A stretch of 64,000 nucleotides of DNA. Origin: Bacillus cereus. GTDB taxonomy: Bacteria; Bacillota; Bacilli; Bacillales; Bacillaceae_G. Positions 17,486-26,794 of this stretch are shown piece by piece. The notes below the pieces were generated by a model. The model ran no database searches. It had not been told where the DNA came from and saw only the letters and a list, made by a program, of their open reading frames with translations. The stretch covers positions 4,279,001-4,343,000 of the forward strand of contig NZ_CP089518.1 in NCBI RefSeq assembly GCF_025917685.1. The letters are read 5' to 3'. Both the position numbers and the translations under genes were made by a program. Numbering within the stretch: position 1 is the first letter of the stretch; every line of letters starts with the position of its first letter.

Positions 17486-18370
17486 TTATTTCGCCCTCTC
17501 TACAAAGATTTCGTTCAACGTTGGCTCTAACATTTTAAATTGTCGTAAGCTAACACCTTGTTCTTGCAATTGTTGCAAAATCTTTAGAGCTTCTGCATCG
17601 TCTTGTACTTTTACATAAAGAAGGCCTTGTTGTTTTTCATACGGGACTTGTATAGCTTCTAATCCCTTTTCATTCTCTGCTATATCTTCAATCGTTAAAT
17701 TACGGAAACCGTATTCCTTCTTAATATCACTTAACTGTCCCTCTACAACTGCTTCACCCTTTTTCAAAATACATACATGCTGGCAAAAAGCCTCTACTTG
17801 CTCCATACGGTGACTTGATAAAATAATTGTCTTTCCGCTCTGTACTTGTTCTCCAATAATACTAGCTAGCATTCCAGCATTAACTGGATCAAGTCCGCTA
17901 AAGGGTTCATCCAAAATAAGGAGTTCTGGATCGTGAAGAAGAGCAGCTATCAATTGAATTTTTTGCTGATTCCCTTTTGAAAGTTCTCCAGCCGTTTTAA
18001 ATTTATATTCTGGAATTGCTAAGCGTTCTAACCAGTAATCAATTGCAAGATCCACTTCTTTTTTCGTCATTCCTTCTAATCTACCAAAATATCGCAACTG
18101 ATCTATTACTCTACTTTTTGTATATAGTCCTCTTTCTTCTGGTAAATATCCAATTGTTACCCCGCTATCACCAAATGTTTTTCCATCCCACGTAATAGAA
18201 CCTTCATTTGGCGTTAATAAACCTAGTAACATTTTAATTGTCGTTGTTTTCCCTGCACCATTTCGGCCAAGTAACCCTAACACTTCACCTTTCGGTAACG
18301 AGATTTGCAAACCATTAACTGCTTTAGATTCTCCGAATATTTTTGTTAAGTTTTGAATTTGTAAACTCAA
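17486..18370 (-). CDS. ABC exporter ATP-binding protein (YhaQ/NatA-like)
   Basis: A 294-residue ATPase with Walker A GRNGAGKT, the signature LSKGNQQKIQLIAALL, Walker B LLILDEPFSGLDP and the switch His in LSSHRMEQV. The C-terminal extension of about 80 residues is typical of YhaQ-type exporters. I chose the TTG at 18370 because GGGGAGG lies 9 bases before it, giving MSLQIQNLTKIFG. It forms an exporter with the following permease. The 24-bp palindrome 60-85 bp upstream is a candidate operator. Confidence 0.9.
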   Translation of the reverse strand: MSLQIQNLTKIFGESKAVNGLQISLPKGEVLGLLGRNGAGKTTTIKMLLGLLTPNEGSITWDGKTFGDSGVTIGYLPEERGLYTKSRVIDQLRYFGRLEGMTKKEVDLAIDYWLERLAIPEYKFKTAGELSKGNQQKIQLIAALLHDPELLILDEPFSGLDPVNAGMLASIIGEQVQSGKTIILSSHRMEQVEAFCQHVCILKKGEAVVEGQLSDIKKEYGFRNLTIEDIAENEKGLEAIQVPYEKQQGLLYVKVQDDAEALKILQQLQEQGVSLRQFKMLEPTLNEIFVERAK

Positions 18371-18712
18371 TGTATAAAGCCTCCCCTTTAGTATCATTCG
18401 TACCCTCTGTTAAAGCCTATGATTGTTCAGGATGAAATATAGTACTATATTTCATTCTCTTATATGTATCGCTACACCTAACCCATCATTTGTTTCATTT
18501 AGTTAAAATTGTAAATAAAAATCCTGTTTTCGTCAATTATACTTGTCATTACGACAATAAAACTTGTCAAAACAATTATTATTATTTGACTCATCTTTCT
18601 AATATAAGACAAACTACTACATATACAAAAGACAATATGCAAATGTTCATATAAAAATATTATATTTTAATATATAATATAAAATGATTTTCTAACATCA
18701 AGGAGGATACAT
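18371..18712. promoter_or_regulatory. Divergent intergenic region, yhaQ-like and acid phosphatase genes
   Basis: A 342-bp region with no gene. It contains the 24-bp palindrome at 18432-18455 and, nearer the phosphatase gene, ACTTGTCA direct repeats at 18541 and 18562 (21 bp apart) of which the first is half of the inverted repeat TTGTC-N5-GACAA (18543-18557). The last 60 bp are almost pure A/T, ending in the AAGGAGG ribosome site. Confidence 0.6.
18432..18455. repeat. 24-bp perfect palindrome, candidate operator
   Basis: The core GAAATATAGTACTATATTTC is flanked by AT on one side and AT on the other to give a perfect 24-bp palindrome 62 bp upstream of the yhaQ-like start. No U-tract follows, so it suits a dimeric repressor site rather than a terminator. 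Confidence 0.55.
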
Positions 18713-19540
18713 ATGAAGATGAAGAGGGGTATTACCACTTTATTATCTGTAGCCGTTCTTTCCACATCGCTTGTAGCATGTTCAGGAACAGCTGAGAAAA
18801 CAGTGGCGAAAGAAGAAAAAGTAAAATTAACAGACCAGCAATTGATGGCTGATTTATGGTATCAAACAGCTGGTGAAACGAAAGCACTTTATTACCAAGG
18901 ATACAATATTGGTCAATTAAAGCTTGATGCAGCTCTTGCAAAAGGCACAGAAAAAAAACCTGCTATCGTACTTGATTTAGATGAAACTGTTTTAGATAAC
19001 AGTCCTCATCAAGCTATGAGCGTAAAAACAGGAAAAGGCTATCCTTACAAATGGGACGATTGGATTAATAAGGCTGAAGCTGAAGCCCTTCCAGGCGCAA
19101 TTGATTTCTTAAAATATACAGAGTCTAAAGGTGTAGATATTTACTACATCTCAAATCGTAAAACGAATCAACTAGATGCAACTATTAAAAACCTTGAGCG
19201 CGTAGGTGCTCCTCAAGCAACGAAAGAACATATATTACTACAAGACCCGAAAGAAAAAGGAAAAGAAAAACGCCGTGAACTCGTTTCTCAAACACATGAT
19301 ATTGTTTTATTCTTCGGTGATAACTTATCTGATTTCACTGGTTTTGATGGAAAATCTGTAAACGATCGTAATCAAGCAGTGGAAGAATCAAAAGCACAAT
19401 TTGGTGAGAAATTCATCATTTTCCCTAACCCAATGTATGGTGATTGGGAAGGCGCTTTATATGACTATAATTTCAAAAAATCAGATGCAGAAAAAGATAA
19501 AATCCGTCGTGACAACTTAAAATCATTTGATGCAAAATAA
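18713..19540 (+). CDS. 5'-nucleotidase / acid phosphatase lipoprotein, e(P4) family
   Basis: A 275-residue surface lipoprotein. The signal ends in the lipobox SLVAC (Cys 23). The HAD-type class C acid phosphatase core has DLDETVLDNS (nucleophile and acid Asp), the YYISNRKTNQ segment, and FFGDNLSDF near residue 203. Relatives (Haemophilus e(P4)) dephosphorylate nucleotides and other phosphomonoesters outside the cell for uptake. ATG 18713 follows AAGGAGG. It is monocistronic. Confidence 0.93.
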   Translation: MKMKRGITTLLSVAVLSTSLVACSGTAEKTVAKEEKVKLTDQQLMADLWYQTAGETKALYYQGYNIGQLKLDAALAKGTEKKPAIVLDLDETVLDNSPHQAMSVKTGKGYPYKWDDWINKAEAEALPGAIDFLKYTESKGVDIYYISNRKTNQLDATIKNLERVGAPQATKEHILLQDPKEKGKEKRRELVSQTHDIVLFFGDNLSDFTGFDGKSVNDRNQAVEESKAQFGEKFIIFPNPMYGDWEGALYDYNFKKSDAEKDKIRRDNLKSFDAK

Positions 19541-19541
19541 C

Positions 19542-19569
19542 AAAGAGGATGGCTTTCGCCATCCTCTTT
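19542..19569. terminator. Bidirectional terminator between phosphatase and motB
   Basis: AAAGAGGATGGC (19542-19553) pairs with GCCATCCTCTTT (19558-19569) around TTTC. It lies directly after the phosphatase stop and touches the motB stop. Confidence 0.85.
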
Positions 19570-20357
19570 CATTTTCCCTTCTCTGTTAAAGGCAAGATAA
19601 ACACTTCCACACGTCTATTCTTTGCCTTTCCTTCTTGTGTATCGTTCGGAGCAATTGAACGATATTCTCCGTAACCAATTGTACTAAATTTTTCTGGTTG
19701 CAATTCTTTATTTTGGAGTAATACTTGCATAAAATTAACTGCACGCTGCGTACTTAATTCCCAATTCGATGCAAACTGCGCATTGGCAATCGGGACATTA
19801 TCAGTATGACCAGCTACTGTAATTTCACGAGGTGACGCTGAAACAAGTAGGTTAGACATCTCTTTTGCAATCCCTAAAGATTCTAATTTCACATCTGCTT
19901 TCCCCGAATCAAACAGCACATTCTCTAGTATTGTCACCATTAATCCCTTTTCAGTTAATTCAGTTTGAAAAGCAGAGGATAATTGCTTCTTATTAATATA
20001 TTGATCAATCTTTTTTTGTAATGATTTTAACTCATCCATTTCTTTTTTTTCTTCGGCTCTAGCTTCTTTTTGTTTTTTTTCTTGTTCCGCCTCAAGGCTA
20101 CTTGCTGATAATTCTTTTTCATCATTTGGCTTTTGATCACTTAAAAACTCTTTATTTCCTGTTCCACCTGCTAGTTCACTGCTAAAAGCAACTGCCATCT
20201 GTTTAAATTTCGCAGCATCTATACTACTCATTGCAAATAAAACAATAAACAATGCAAACAACAGCGTTAGCATATCAGAATACGGAATTAACCACGTTTC
20301 ATCAATATGTTCGTCATGCTTTTTCTTTTTATTTCTTCTATTCTTCCTACTCCGCAT
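19569..20357 (-). CDS. motB: Flagellar motor stator protein MotB
   Basis: A 262-residue stator subunit. A basic N-terminus (RRKNRRNKKKK) precedes the single membrane helix, which starts with the proton-binding Asp in PYSDMLTLLFALFIVLFA. A charged coiled segment (about 75-125) leads to the OmpA-like peptidoglycan-binding domain with AGHTDNVPI and NRRVEVFI. It anchors the MotA/MotB channel to the cell wall. The N-terminus resembles B. subtilis MotB rather than MotS. It overlaps the end of motA by 11 bp. Confidence 0.93.
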   Translation of the reverse strand: MRSRKNRRNKKKKHDEHIDETWLIPYSDMLTLLFALFIVLFAMSSIDAAKFKQMAVAFSSELAGGTGNKEFLSDQKPNDEKELSASSLEAEQEKKQKEARAEEKKEMDELKSLQKKIDQYINKKQLSSAFQTELTEKGLMVTILENVLFDSGKADVKLESLGIAKEMSNLLVSASPREITVAGHTDNVPIANAQFASNWELSTQRAVNFMQVLLQNKELQPEKFSTIGYGEYRSIAPNDTQEGKAKNRRVEVFILPLTEKGK

Positions 20358-21147
20358 TTTTTCCCGCTCCTTTTTCTAGCTTTTTACGCTCAGTTGCAGA
20401 AAGCGCACCTAAAATGCGGTTTTTCATAATAAATGGATATGTACCTTCTTGTAATATTAATAAACAATCAATAATTAAACGTTTCTTCTCTAATTCAGCG
20501 GCAGACTTTTGCTTTAATTTATTTGCAAATGGATGCCATAACACGTAACCTGAAAAGATACCGAAAATCGTTGCAATAAATGCACCTGAAATAGCATGTC
20601 CTAACTTTTCAATATCAGTTAAATTTCCAAGTGCAGCTACAAGACCAATAACAGCACCTAAAACCCCTAATGTCGGTGCATATGTACCAGCTTGAGAAAA
20701 AATTGCCGCTCCTTTTGCATGCCTTTCTTCAATTGATTCTAATTCAGCTTCTAAAATTTGTTCTAAATCTTCTGCGGATACGCCATCAATCACAAATTTC
20801 ATACCACGTAAAAGAAACTCATCCTCAATTTTATCTAATTGTTGTTCTAAAGACAAAATACCGTATTTTCTACTCTCGGATGTCCAATGAACAAATAACT
20901 CTAGTAACTGTTCATAGCTTAAATCTTTTTTATTTGAACCAAAAAGAACTTTAAATAATTTTGGAACTCTTTTTAGTTGATTCATCGGAAATGCAATACA
21001 TACTGCAGCAAATGTACCGACAAAAATAATTAGTGCCGCGGCAGGATTCAGTAAGGCCATTACGTCAGCGCCCTTGACGACCATTCCTACTACTACCGCC
21101 AATACTCCTAAAATGATTCCAATAATTGTTGCAAAATCCATTCCCAT
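20347..21147 (-). CDS. motA: Flagellar motor stator protein MotA
   Basis: A 266-residue four-helix stator subunit. Helices lie at about 5-22, 32-50, 150-172 and 182-202, with the cytoplasmic loop (about 65-145) that touches the rotor carrying SLEQQLDKIEDEFLLRGMKFVIDG. The segment LLNPAAALIIFVGTFAAV fits B. subtilis MotA rather than MotP. With MotB it forms the ion-driven stator. ATG 21147 and ATG 21141 are both possible; TAGGAG is nearer the ideal distance from the second. Confidence 0.93.
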   Translation of the reverse strand: MGMDFATIIGIILGVLAVVVGMVVKGADVMALLNPAAALIIFVGTFAAVCIAFPMNQLKRVPKLFKVLFGSNKKDLSYEQLLELFVHWTSESRKYGILSLEQQLDKIEDEFLLRGMKFVIDGVSAEDLEQILEAELESIEERHAKGAAIFSQAGTYAPTLGVLGAVIGLVAALGNLTDIEKLGHAISGAFIATIFGIFSGYVLWHPFANKLKQKSAAELEKKRLIIDCLLILQEGTYPFIMKNRILGALSATERKKLEKGAGKNAE

Positions 21148-21402
21148 TCACTCCTAGTCTATACAAGAAGTCCTTTACTCTCATAATCGTTATATCTTCT
21201 TATATATATATAACATAAAAAATGAATTTCGTGAAAGATAAGAAATGAATTATATGAAAAAACACTACAATTTCACACATTTTCTGACATTTTCTTTGCA
21301 TTTCTATTACGTTATGACTCTTATATTTCTTTTTCAATAAACTAGACTTATAATAACAACGATACATATTTTATTAAGAAAGGACTGTGATTACAAGGCA
21401 TC

Positions 21403-22182
21403 ATGAAAAAGATAATAATTGTTTCTGCCGCTACTATTGTAATCGGTATCACATCTTTCGCTTACTTTGGTTCTAAATCACCACTACAAAACGAGGTAAA
21501 GGCTGTCGAAAGTCAAAAACATAGTAACCATCAAAAAGAAGAGATTCCTGCTTTTCCAAAAGCTAATCATAATGCAAAGAAACTAGACAATAATTTTTCA
21601 GTTGTAACAAATCCAGATTCTGCTCTTGTATTAGTTAATAAACATCGAAAACTACCAGATGGGTACATTCCAAAAGATTTAACGAAACCGAACGTACCAT
21701 TTACTAGTCCAAAAGATAAAGAGAAAACATTACTTCGTAAAGATGCTGCAGATGCGCTTGAGAAAATGTTCCAAGCAGCGAAAGACGAAGGGTTAGAACT
21801 TACAGCAGTTTCAGGTTACCGTTCTTACAAACGTCAACAGTCATTACATAATACATATATTAAGCGCCAAGGAAAAACTGAGGCTAATTCGGTAAGTGCA
21901 ATTCCTGGAACAAGTGAGCATCAAACTGGTCTAGCAATGGATATTAGCTCAAAATCTGCTAAATTCCAATTAGAACCAATCTTCGGAGAGACAGCAGAAG
22001 GAAAATGGGTCGCGAAACATGCTCATGAGTTCGGATTTGTCATCCGTTATTTAGAGGATAAAACAGAGACTACAGAGTATTCATATGAACCGTGGCACTT
22101 GCGATACGTTGGTAATCCATACGCTACATACATATATAAACATCATTTAACATTAGAAGAAGCGATGGAAGGCAAAAAATAA
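21403..22182 (+). CDS. D-alanyl-D-alanine carboxypeptidase, M15B family (VanY/DacB-like)
   Basis: A 259-residue exported enzyme with an N-terminal membrane/signal segment (about 4-24). The peptidase domain has VSGYRSYKRQQSLH, the zinc motif TSEHQTGLAMDI (His and Asp ligands) and EPWHLRYV (the last His ligand). It trims the terminal D-alanine of peptidoglycan stem peptides outside the membrane. It stands alone with its own promoter region and terminator. Relatives contribute to wall maturation in vegetative cells or spores. Confidence 0.92.
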   Translation: MKKIIIVSAATIVIGITSFAYFGSKSPLQNEVKAVESQKHSNHQKEEIPAFPKANHNAKKLDNNFSVVTNPDSALVLVNKHRKLPDGYIPKDLTKPNVPFTSPKDKEKTLLRKDAADALEKMFQAAKDEGLELTAVSGYRSYKRQQSLHNTYIKRQGKTEANSVSAIPGTSEHQTGLAMDISSKSAKFQLEPIFGETAEGKWVAKHAHEFGFVIRYLEDKTETTEYSYEPWHLRYVGNPYATYIYKHHLTLEEAMEGKK

Positions 22183-22204
22183 GAGAGCAATTTGCTCTCT
22201 TATT
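22179..22204 (+). terminator. Terminator after the carboxypeptidase gene
   Basis: AATAAGAGAGCAA pairs with TTGCTCTCTTATT and is followed by TTTTC; it includes the stop codon region. Confidence 0.8.
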
Positions 22205-22218
22205 TTTCTTTCACTCTA

Positions 22219-22665
22219 TCACTGTAGTAATTTTCTCTTCCATTCTTCAGGCCACGGTTCGCCTCTTCCCGTTTTTTTCGATGCTTGAACCATCATACCG
22301 CGTCCAACTAAACACACTTCCCCTTCTGCATTTTTGACCATATAGTGTAAATCTAAAGAGGAATTCCCAACCGCTCCAGCCTTTACATATACTTTCAACT
22401 GCTCATCAAAATAAATTTGTTTAATAAAATTACATTGTAGATCTGCAACAACGATCATCGTTTCTGATGATTCATGTGTCCATTCTTGCATAAATCCGAG
22501 CTCTTTAAATAATGCGATACGAGCTTCTTCAAAATAAGTAAAAGCAACGACATTATTTACATGTCCAAACATATCGACTTCACCAAAACGAACTTTCACA
22601 GGATTGTAAAATGAAAAACCACTTTCCCATTGCTCAAAGTCTTCGATATAAGAAATCCTCTTCAT
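22219..22665 (-). CDS. Acyl-CoA thioesterase, hotdog fold (4-hydroxybenzoyl-CoA thioesterase-like)
   Basis: A 148-residue hotdog-fold protein. VRFGEVDMFGHVNNVVAFTYFEEAR carries the active-site Asp and the GHVNN helix start of the YbgC/4HBT family. It should hydrolyse a short or aromatic acyl-CoA; the substrate is not clear. It is a single gene between its own promoter region and the sdh terminator. Confidence 0.88.
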   Translation of the reverse strand: MKRISYIEDFEQWESGFSFYNPVKVRFGEVDMFGHVNNVVAFTYFEEARIALFKELGFMQEWTHESSETMIVVADLQCNFIKQIYFDEQLKVYVKAGAVGNSSLDLHYMVKNAEGEVCLVGRGMMVQASKKTGRGEPWPEEWKRKLLQ

Positions 22666-22722
22666 TGCTACCTCTCCTTTTCACTTTTAAAATAAACAGA
22701 ATAAACAGAAAAATAAAGTTAT

Positions 22723-22757
22723 AAATATTGCCTCTTCAACATGAAGAGGCAATATTT
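22723..22757 (-). terminator. Terminator of the sdhCAB operon
   Basis: A 16-bp stem (22723-22738 with 22742-22757) directly after the sdhB stop; the minus strand continues AAATATTTATAACTTTATTTTT. Confidence 0.8.
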
Positions 22758-22758
22758 A

Positions 22759-23520
22759 TTAATAGTTATTGTCGCTACCAAAGAAATCTTTGAACGATTG
22801 AATTGTTGTATCACGGTTTAATGCTGCAATTGAAGTTGTTAATGGAATACCTTTCGGACATGATTGCACACAGTTTTGAGAGTTACCACAGTTGGCAAGT
22901 CCTCCATCTCCCATAATTGCACGTAAGCGATCTGCTTTATGCATTTCACCCGTTGGATGTGAGTTGAATAAACGAGCTTGTGATAACGGTGCTGGTCCAA
23001 TAAAGTCAGATTTACTGTTTACGTTTGGACATGATTCTAAGCAAACACCACATGTCATACATTTTGAAAGCTCATAAGCCCATTGACGCTTTTTCTCTGG
23101 CATTCTTGGTCCTGGTCCTAAGTCATACGTACCATCAATTGGAATCCAAGCTTTAACGCGTTTTAGAGCATTAAACATGCGACTACGGTCAACTTGCAAG
23201 TCACGTACAACTGGGAATGTCTTCATCGGCTTTAAGCGAATTGGTTGTTCTAACTGGTCAATAAGAGCTGTACATGATTGACGTGGTTTTCCGTTAATCA
23301 CCATCGAACAAGCACCACATACTTCCTCTAAACAGTTCATATCCCATGCAATCGGAGTCGTTTGGTTCCCTTTTGAATCAACAGGATTACGACGAATTTC
23401 CATCAGCGCTGAAATAATATTCATATTTGGACGATACGGAATTTCAAACTCTTGGTCAAATTCTTGTGCATCTGGTCCATCTTGTCTCGTAATGATGAGG
23501 CGGATTGTTTTCTCAGACAT
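22759..23520 (-). CDS. sdhB: Succinate dehydrogenase iron-sulfur subunit
   Basis: A 253-residue subunit that carries electrons from SdhA to the membrane cytochrome. Cysteine clusters are visible: the [2Fe-2S] site around CLEEVCGACSM, then CMTCGVCLESCPN and CGNSQNCVQSCPKGIPL for the [4Fe-4S] and [3Fe-4S] centres. ATG 23520 (MSEKTIRL) gives the same length as the B. subtilis protein and overlaps sdhA by 8 bp. Last gene of the operon. Confidence 0.97.
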   Translation of the reverse strand: MSEKTIRLIITRQDGPDAQEFDQEFEIPYRPNMNIISALMEIRRNPVDSKGNQTTPIAWDMNCLEEVCGACSMVINGKPRQSCTALIDQLEQPIRLKPMKTFPVVRDLQVDRSRMFNALKRVKAWIPIDGTYDLGPGPRMPEKKRQWAYELSKCMTCGVCLESCPNVNSKSDFIGPAPLSQARLFNSHPTGEMHKADRLRAIMGDGGLANCGNSQNCVQSCPKGIPLTTSIAALNRDTTIQSFKDFFGSDNNY

Positions 23521-25306
23521 GTTGCTTATCCCCCTTCTCTTCACCCTTAGCAGCTACATCGTGTTTTGAAGAATAGTCACGTTTACGTGGTTTAATTAAT
23601 GAAACATCCACTTCTTCGTAATGGAATGCTGGTGCATTTCCTTCTCCTTCAAATTTCGCCATCGTAGTTTTTAAGAAGTTTGCATCATCACGATTTGGGA
23701 ATTCTGGTTTGTAATGAGCTCCGCGGCTTTCATTACGGTTATATGCCCCAATTGTAATAACACGTGCTAACTCAAACATATTTGCAAGTTGGCGTGTAAA
23801 CGAAGCACCTTGGTTGCTCCATCTTGCAGTATCGTTAATGTTAATACGTTTGTAACGAGCCATTAACTCTTCAATTTTCGCATCTGTTTCTAGTAATTTT
23901 TTATTTTCACGAACTACTGTAACGTTATCTGTCATCCATTCTCCAAGCTCTTTATGAAGAACATATGCATTTTCATTACCATCAAGCGTTAAAATATTGT
24001 TAAATTTCTCTGTTTCGATTAATTCATTTTGCTCATATACAGTAGATGAAACAGCATCAGATGATTTAGAAAGACCTTTCATATACTCAATTGCGTTTGG
24101 TCCTGCTACCATACCACCGTAAATTGCTGATAATAGTGAGTTCGCACCTAGACGGTTACCACCGTGCATAGAATAATCACACTCACCTGCTGCAAATAAA
24201 CCTGGAATACTTGTCATCTGCTTGTAATCAACCCATAGTCCGCCCATTGAATAGTGAACCGCTGGGAAGATTTTCATTGGTAGTTTACGAGGATCATCAC
24301 CTGTAAACTTCTCATAGATTTCAATAATTCCACCAAGTTTAATATCTAGTTCTTTCGGATCTTTATGAGAAAGATCTAGATATACCATGTTTTCACCGTT
24401 AATACCTAGTTTTTGCTCTACGCAAACATCAAAGATTTCACGCGTTGCAATATCACGAGGTACAAGGTTTCCGTAAGCAGGATATTTTTCTTCTAAGAAG
24501 TACCATGGCTTACCATCTTTATATGTCCAAACACGCCCACCTTCACCACGTGCAGATTCACTCATAAGACGTAACTTATCGTCTCCAGGAATTGCCGTTG
24601 GATGGATTTGAATGAACTCACCGTTCGCATAATATGCACCTTGTTGATATACAGCAGATGCTGCTGTACCTGTATTGATAATAGAGTTAGTTGATTTTCC
24701 AAAGATGATACCAGGGCCCCCTGTTGCCATAATCACGGCATCAGCTTGGAAACTTTTAATCTCCATAGTCTGTAAGTCTTGTGCGACGATTCCTCGGCAC
24801 ACACCTTCATCATCAACAACAGCTCGTAAGAAATCCCAACCTTCGTATTTCGTTACAAGTCCTGCTACTTCATGACGGCGTACTTGCTCATCTAATGCAT
24901 ATAGTAATTGTTGACCAGTTGTTGCGCCAGCAAATGCTGTACGGTGATGTTGTGTTCCACCAAAGCGACGGAAATCAAGAAGTCCTTCTTCCGTACGGTT
25001 GAACATAACACCCATGCGGTCCATTAAATGAATAATACCTGGTGCTGCTTCACACATTGCTTTAACTGGCGGTTGGTTCGCTAAGAAGTCCCCACCATAA
25101 ATTGTATCGTCAAAGTGGATCCATGGAGAATCCCCTTCACCTTTTGTATTTACGGCACCGTTAATTCCACCTTGGGCACATACAGAATGTGAACGTTTTA
25201 CTGGTACTAAAGAAAATAGTTCAACATTTACTCCTGCTTCTGCCGCTTTAATCGTTGCCATTAAGCCGGCCAAGCCACCGCCGACTACTATAAGTTTCCC
25301 TTTCAT
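23513..25306 (-). CDS. sdhA: Succinate dehydrogenase flavoprotein subunit
   Basis: A 597-residue flavoprotein that oxidises succinate to fumarate in the citric acid cycle. It begins with the FAD Rossmann motif GGGLAGLMA, has the FAD-linking region SHSVCAQGGINGAVN, the substrate/catalytic segment SESARGEGGRVW, and MHGGNRLGANSLLSAIYGG. It follows sdhC by 13 bp and overlaps sdhB. Confidence 0.98.
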   Translation of the reverse strand: MKGKLIVVGGGLAGLMATIKAAEAGVNVELFSLVPVKRSHSVCAQGGINGAVNTKGEGDSPWIHFDDTIYGGDFLANQPPVKAMCEAAPGIIHLMDRMGVMFNRTEEGLLDFRRFGGTQHHRTAFAGATTGQQLLYALDEQVRRHEVAGLVTKYEGWDFLRAVVDDEGVCRGIVAQDLQTMEIKSFQADAVIMATGGPGIIFGKSTNSIINTGTAASAVYQQGAYYANGEFIQIHPTAIPGDDKLRLMSESARGEGGRVWTYKDGKPWYFLEEKYPAYGNLVPRDIATREIFDVCVEQKLGINGENMVYLDLSHKDPKELDIKLGGIIEIYEKFTGDDPRKLPMKIFPAVHYSMGGLWVDYKQMTSIPGLFAAGECDYSMHGGNRLGANSLLSAIYGGMVAGPNAIEYMKGLSKSSDAVSSTVYEQNELIETEKFNNILTLDGNENAYVLHKELGEWMTDNVTVVRENKKLLETDAKIEELMARYKRININDTARWSNQGASFTRQLANMFELARVITIGAYNRNESRGAHYKPEFPNRDDANFLKTTMAKFEGEGNAPAFHYEEVDVSLIKPRKRDYSSKHDVAAKGEEKGDKQHV

Positions 25307-25319
25307 GCTCTCCCACTCC

Positions 25320-25946
25320 TTACTGGTTTGCTAGCTGTGGATCGATGAACGCTAATAATGCACTCACACCTACATAAGATAGACCTAAGAAAATAGCTAA
25401 TGTTACATAAGTAGAGATTCTTTGTGAACGTGGAGATACTGTAATTCCCCAGCTTATGCAGAATGTCCATAGTCCATTTGCAAAGTGGAAAATCGTTGAA
25501 ACAACACCAACTAAATAGAAACCAAACATAAATGGGTTGTTTAAAATATCTGCCATCATATCATAGTTTACCTCTTTACCTAACATTGCTTGAATACGAG
25601 TTTCCCAGACGTGCCAAGAAATGAAGATCAGCGTAACGATACCTGAAATTCGTTGGAAGACGAACATCCAGTTACGGAAATAACCGTAAGATACCGCATT
25701 GTTCTTAGCTGTAAATGCAATATATAAGCCATATATAGCATGGTACAGTATAGGTAAAAAGATGATGAAAATTTCTAGCGCATACCGGAATGGAAGGAGC
25801 TCCATAAAGCCTGCAGCTTTGTTAAAAGCCTCTGCTCCTCTTGTTGCAAAGTTGTTTACAATTAGATGTTGCGTCAAAAAGACACCAACCGGGATGACCC
25901 CCATTAATGAGTGCCACTTACGAAACGTATACTCGCGGCCTTTCAT
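25320..25946 (-). CDS. sdhC: Succinate dehydrogenase cytochrome b558 subunit
   Basis: A 208-residue membrane anchor with five hydrophobic helices. It is of the Bacillus di-haem type: RKWHSLMGVIPVGVFLTQHLIVN near the start and YHAIYGLYIAFTAKNN further on carry likely haem-ligand histidines. It passes electrons to menaquinone. First gene of sdhCAB, with a promoter and about 130-base leader upstream. Confidence 0.96.
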   Translation of the reverse strand: MKGREYTFRKWHSLMGVIPVGVFLTQHLIVNNFATRGAEAFNKAAGFMELLPFRYALEIFIIFLPILYHAIYGLYIAFTAKNNAVSYGYFRNWMFVFQRISGIVTLIFISWHVWETRIQAMLGKEVNYDMMADILNNPFMFGFYLVGVVSTIFHFANGLWTFCISWGITVSPRSQRISTYVTLAIFLGLSYVGVSALLAFIDPQLANQ

Positions 25947-26079
25947 GTCCCCATTACCCCCTTGAATGTTTGACTGCTGTTTTCAGATTAATTTACAACA
26001 ATAATGTTTTTTCACTATTGGCATAAGAAAAACTGAAAAAATTATTCGAAATATTTCAGCATAATTTGATAACAAGTTC

Positions 26080-26109
26080 ATTTTACCCCTATTTTTGTCG
26101 AAGCGTCAA
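26080..26109 (-). promoter_or_regulatory. Predicted SigA promoter of sdhCAB
   Basis: Minus-strand TTGACG (26104-26109) and TAAAAT (26080-26085) are separated by 18 bp. Transcription would start near 26073, giving a leader of about 125 bases before sdhC, long enough for post-transcriptional control. Confidence 0.65.
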
Positions 26110-26245
26110 GAAAACGTATACATAATTTGCATATAATTTGCCAATTCTTTTTCCCTTCTTATATATTCAGATTTCCCTAAAGAAAAATCTGTTTTTATAA
26201 ATGAAAAATGTTATATAATAATCCCTATAGAAAGAGGGGAATATT

Positions 26246-26695
26246 GTGAGTAAAAATACAATCGATACAACATCTTTAGAAGATGTTTCATTGAACGCCT
26301 TCGCTTATGAATTGCTACGTGAAGAATTACTACCTGATTTAATCGGTAACGATTTAGATGGTATTTTATACTGGTCTGGTAGAAACCTTGCAAGAAAATA
26401 TCCGCTAGAAACAATTGAAGAAGTCATTCAGTTCTTTGAAAAAGCTGGCTGGGGCACTTTAAGCATTATTGAACATAAGCGTCGTGAAATGCAGTTCCAA
26501 CTTAAAGGCACACTCATCGCTGAACGTCAAAAACAAAACAGACATTCTTCTTATCAATTAGAAGCTGGATTCATCGCTGAACAAATTCAAAAGCAACGAA
26601 ACGTCGTTGCAGAGTCCTATGAAGAAAAGAAAAAGCGTTCAGACTCTATTACATTTCTTGTGAAATGGGATATAAAAGATCTCATTGAAGTGTAA
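26246..26695 (+). CDS. yslB: YslB family protein (DUF2507)
   Basis: A 149-residue cytoplasmic protein with the YslB/DUF2507 pattern: LRDELLPDLIG-like start, YWSGRNLARKYP and FFEKAGWGTL, which resembles the V4R/TRAPP-type fold. Its biochemical role is not known. The GTG at 26246 follows AAAGAGGGGA, with a TATAAT box about 30 bp upstream. Its place divergent from sdhC next to uvrC matches B. subtilis. Confidence 0.88.
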   Translation: MSKNTIDTTSLEDVSLNAFAYELLREELLPDLIGNDLDGILYWSGRNLARKYPLETIEEVIQFFEKAGWGTLSIIEHKRREMQFQLKGTLIAERQKQNRHSSYQLEAGFIAEQIQKQRNVVAESYEEKKKRSDSITFLVKWDIKDLIEV

Positions 26696-26706
26696 CCTTT
26701 CCCACG

Positions 26707-26734
26707 GTCAACTAGACATATAAGTTTAGTTGAC
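26707..26734 (+). terminator. Terminator after yslB
   Basis: GTCAACTA (26707-26714) pairs with TAGTTGAC (26727-26734), followed by TTTTTTGT. Confidence 0.8.
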
Positions 26735-26794
26735 TTTTTTGTATTTTCATTCATATGCATTTATTTTAAATCTTCAGAAATTATACCAAAAAAC

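Noticed and set aside
26167..26196. Hairpin CAGATTT/AAATCTG followed by T-run before yslB
   Set aside because: It lies upstream of the likely yslB promoter with no plus-strand gene to terminate; too weak to call.
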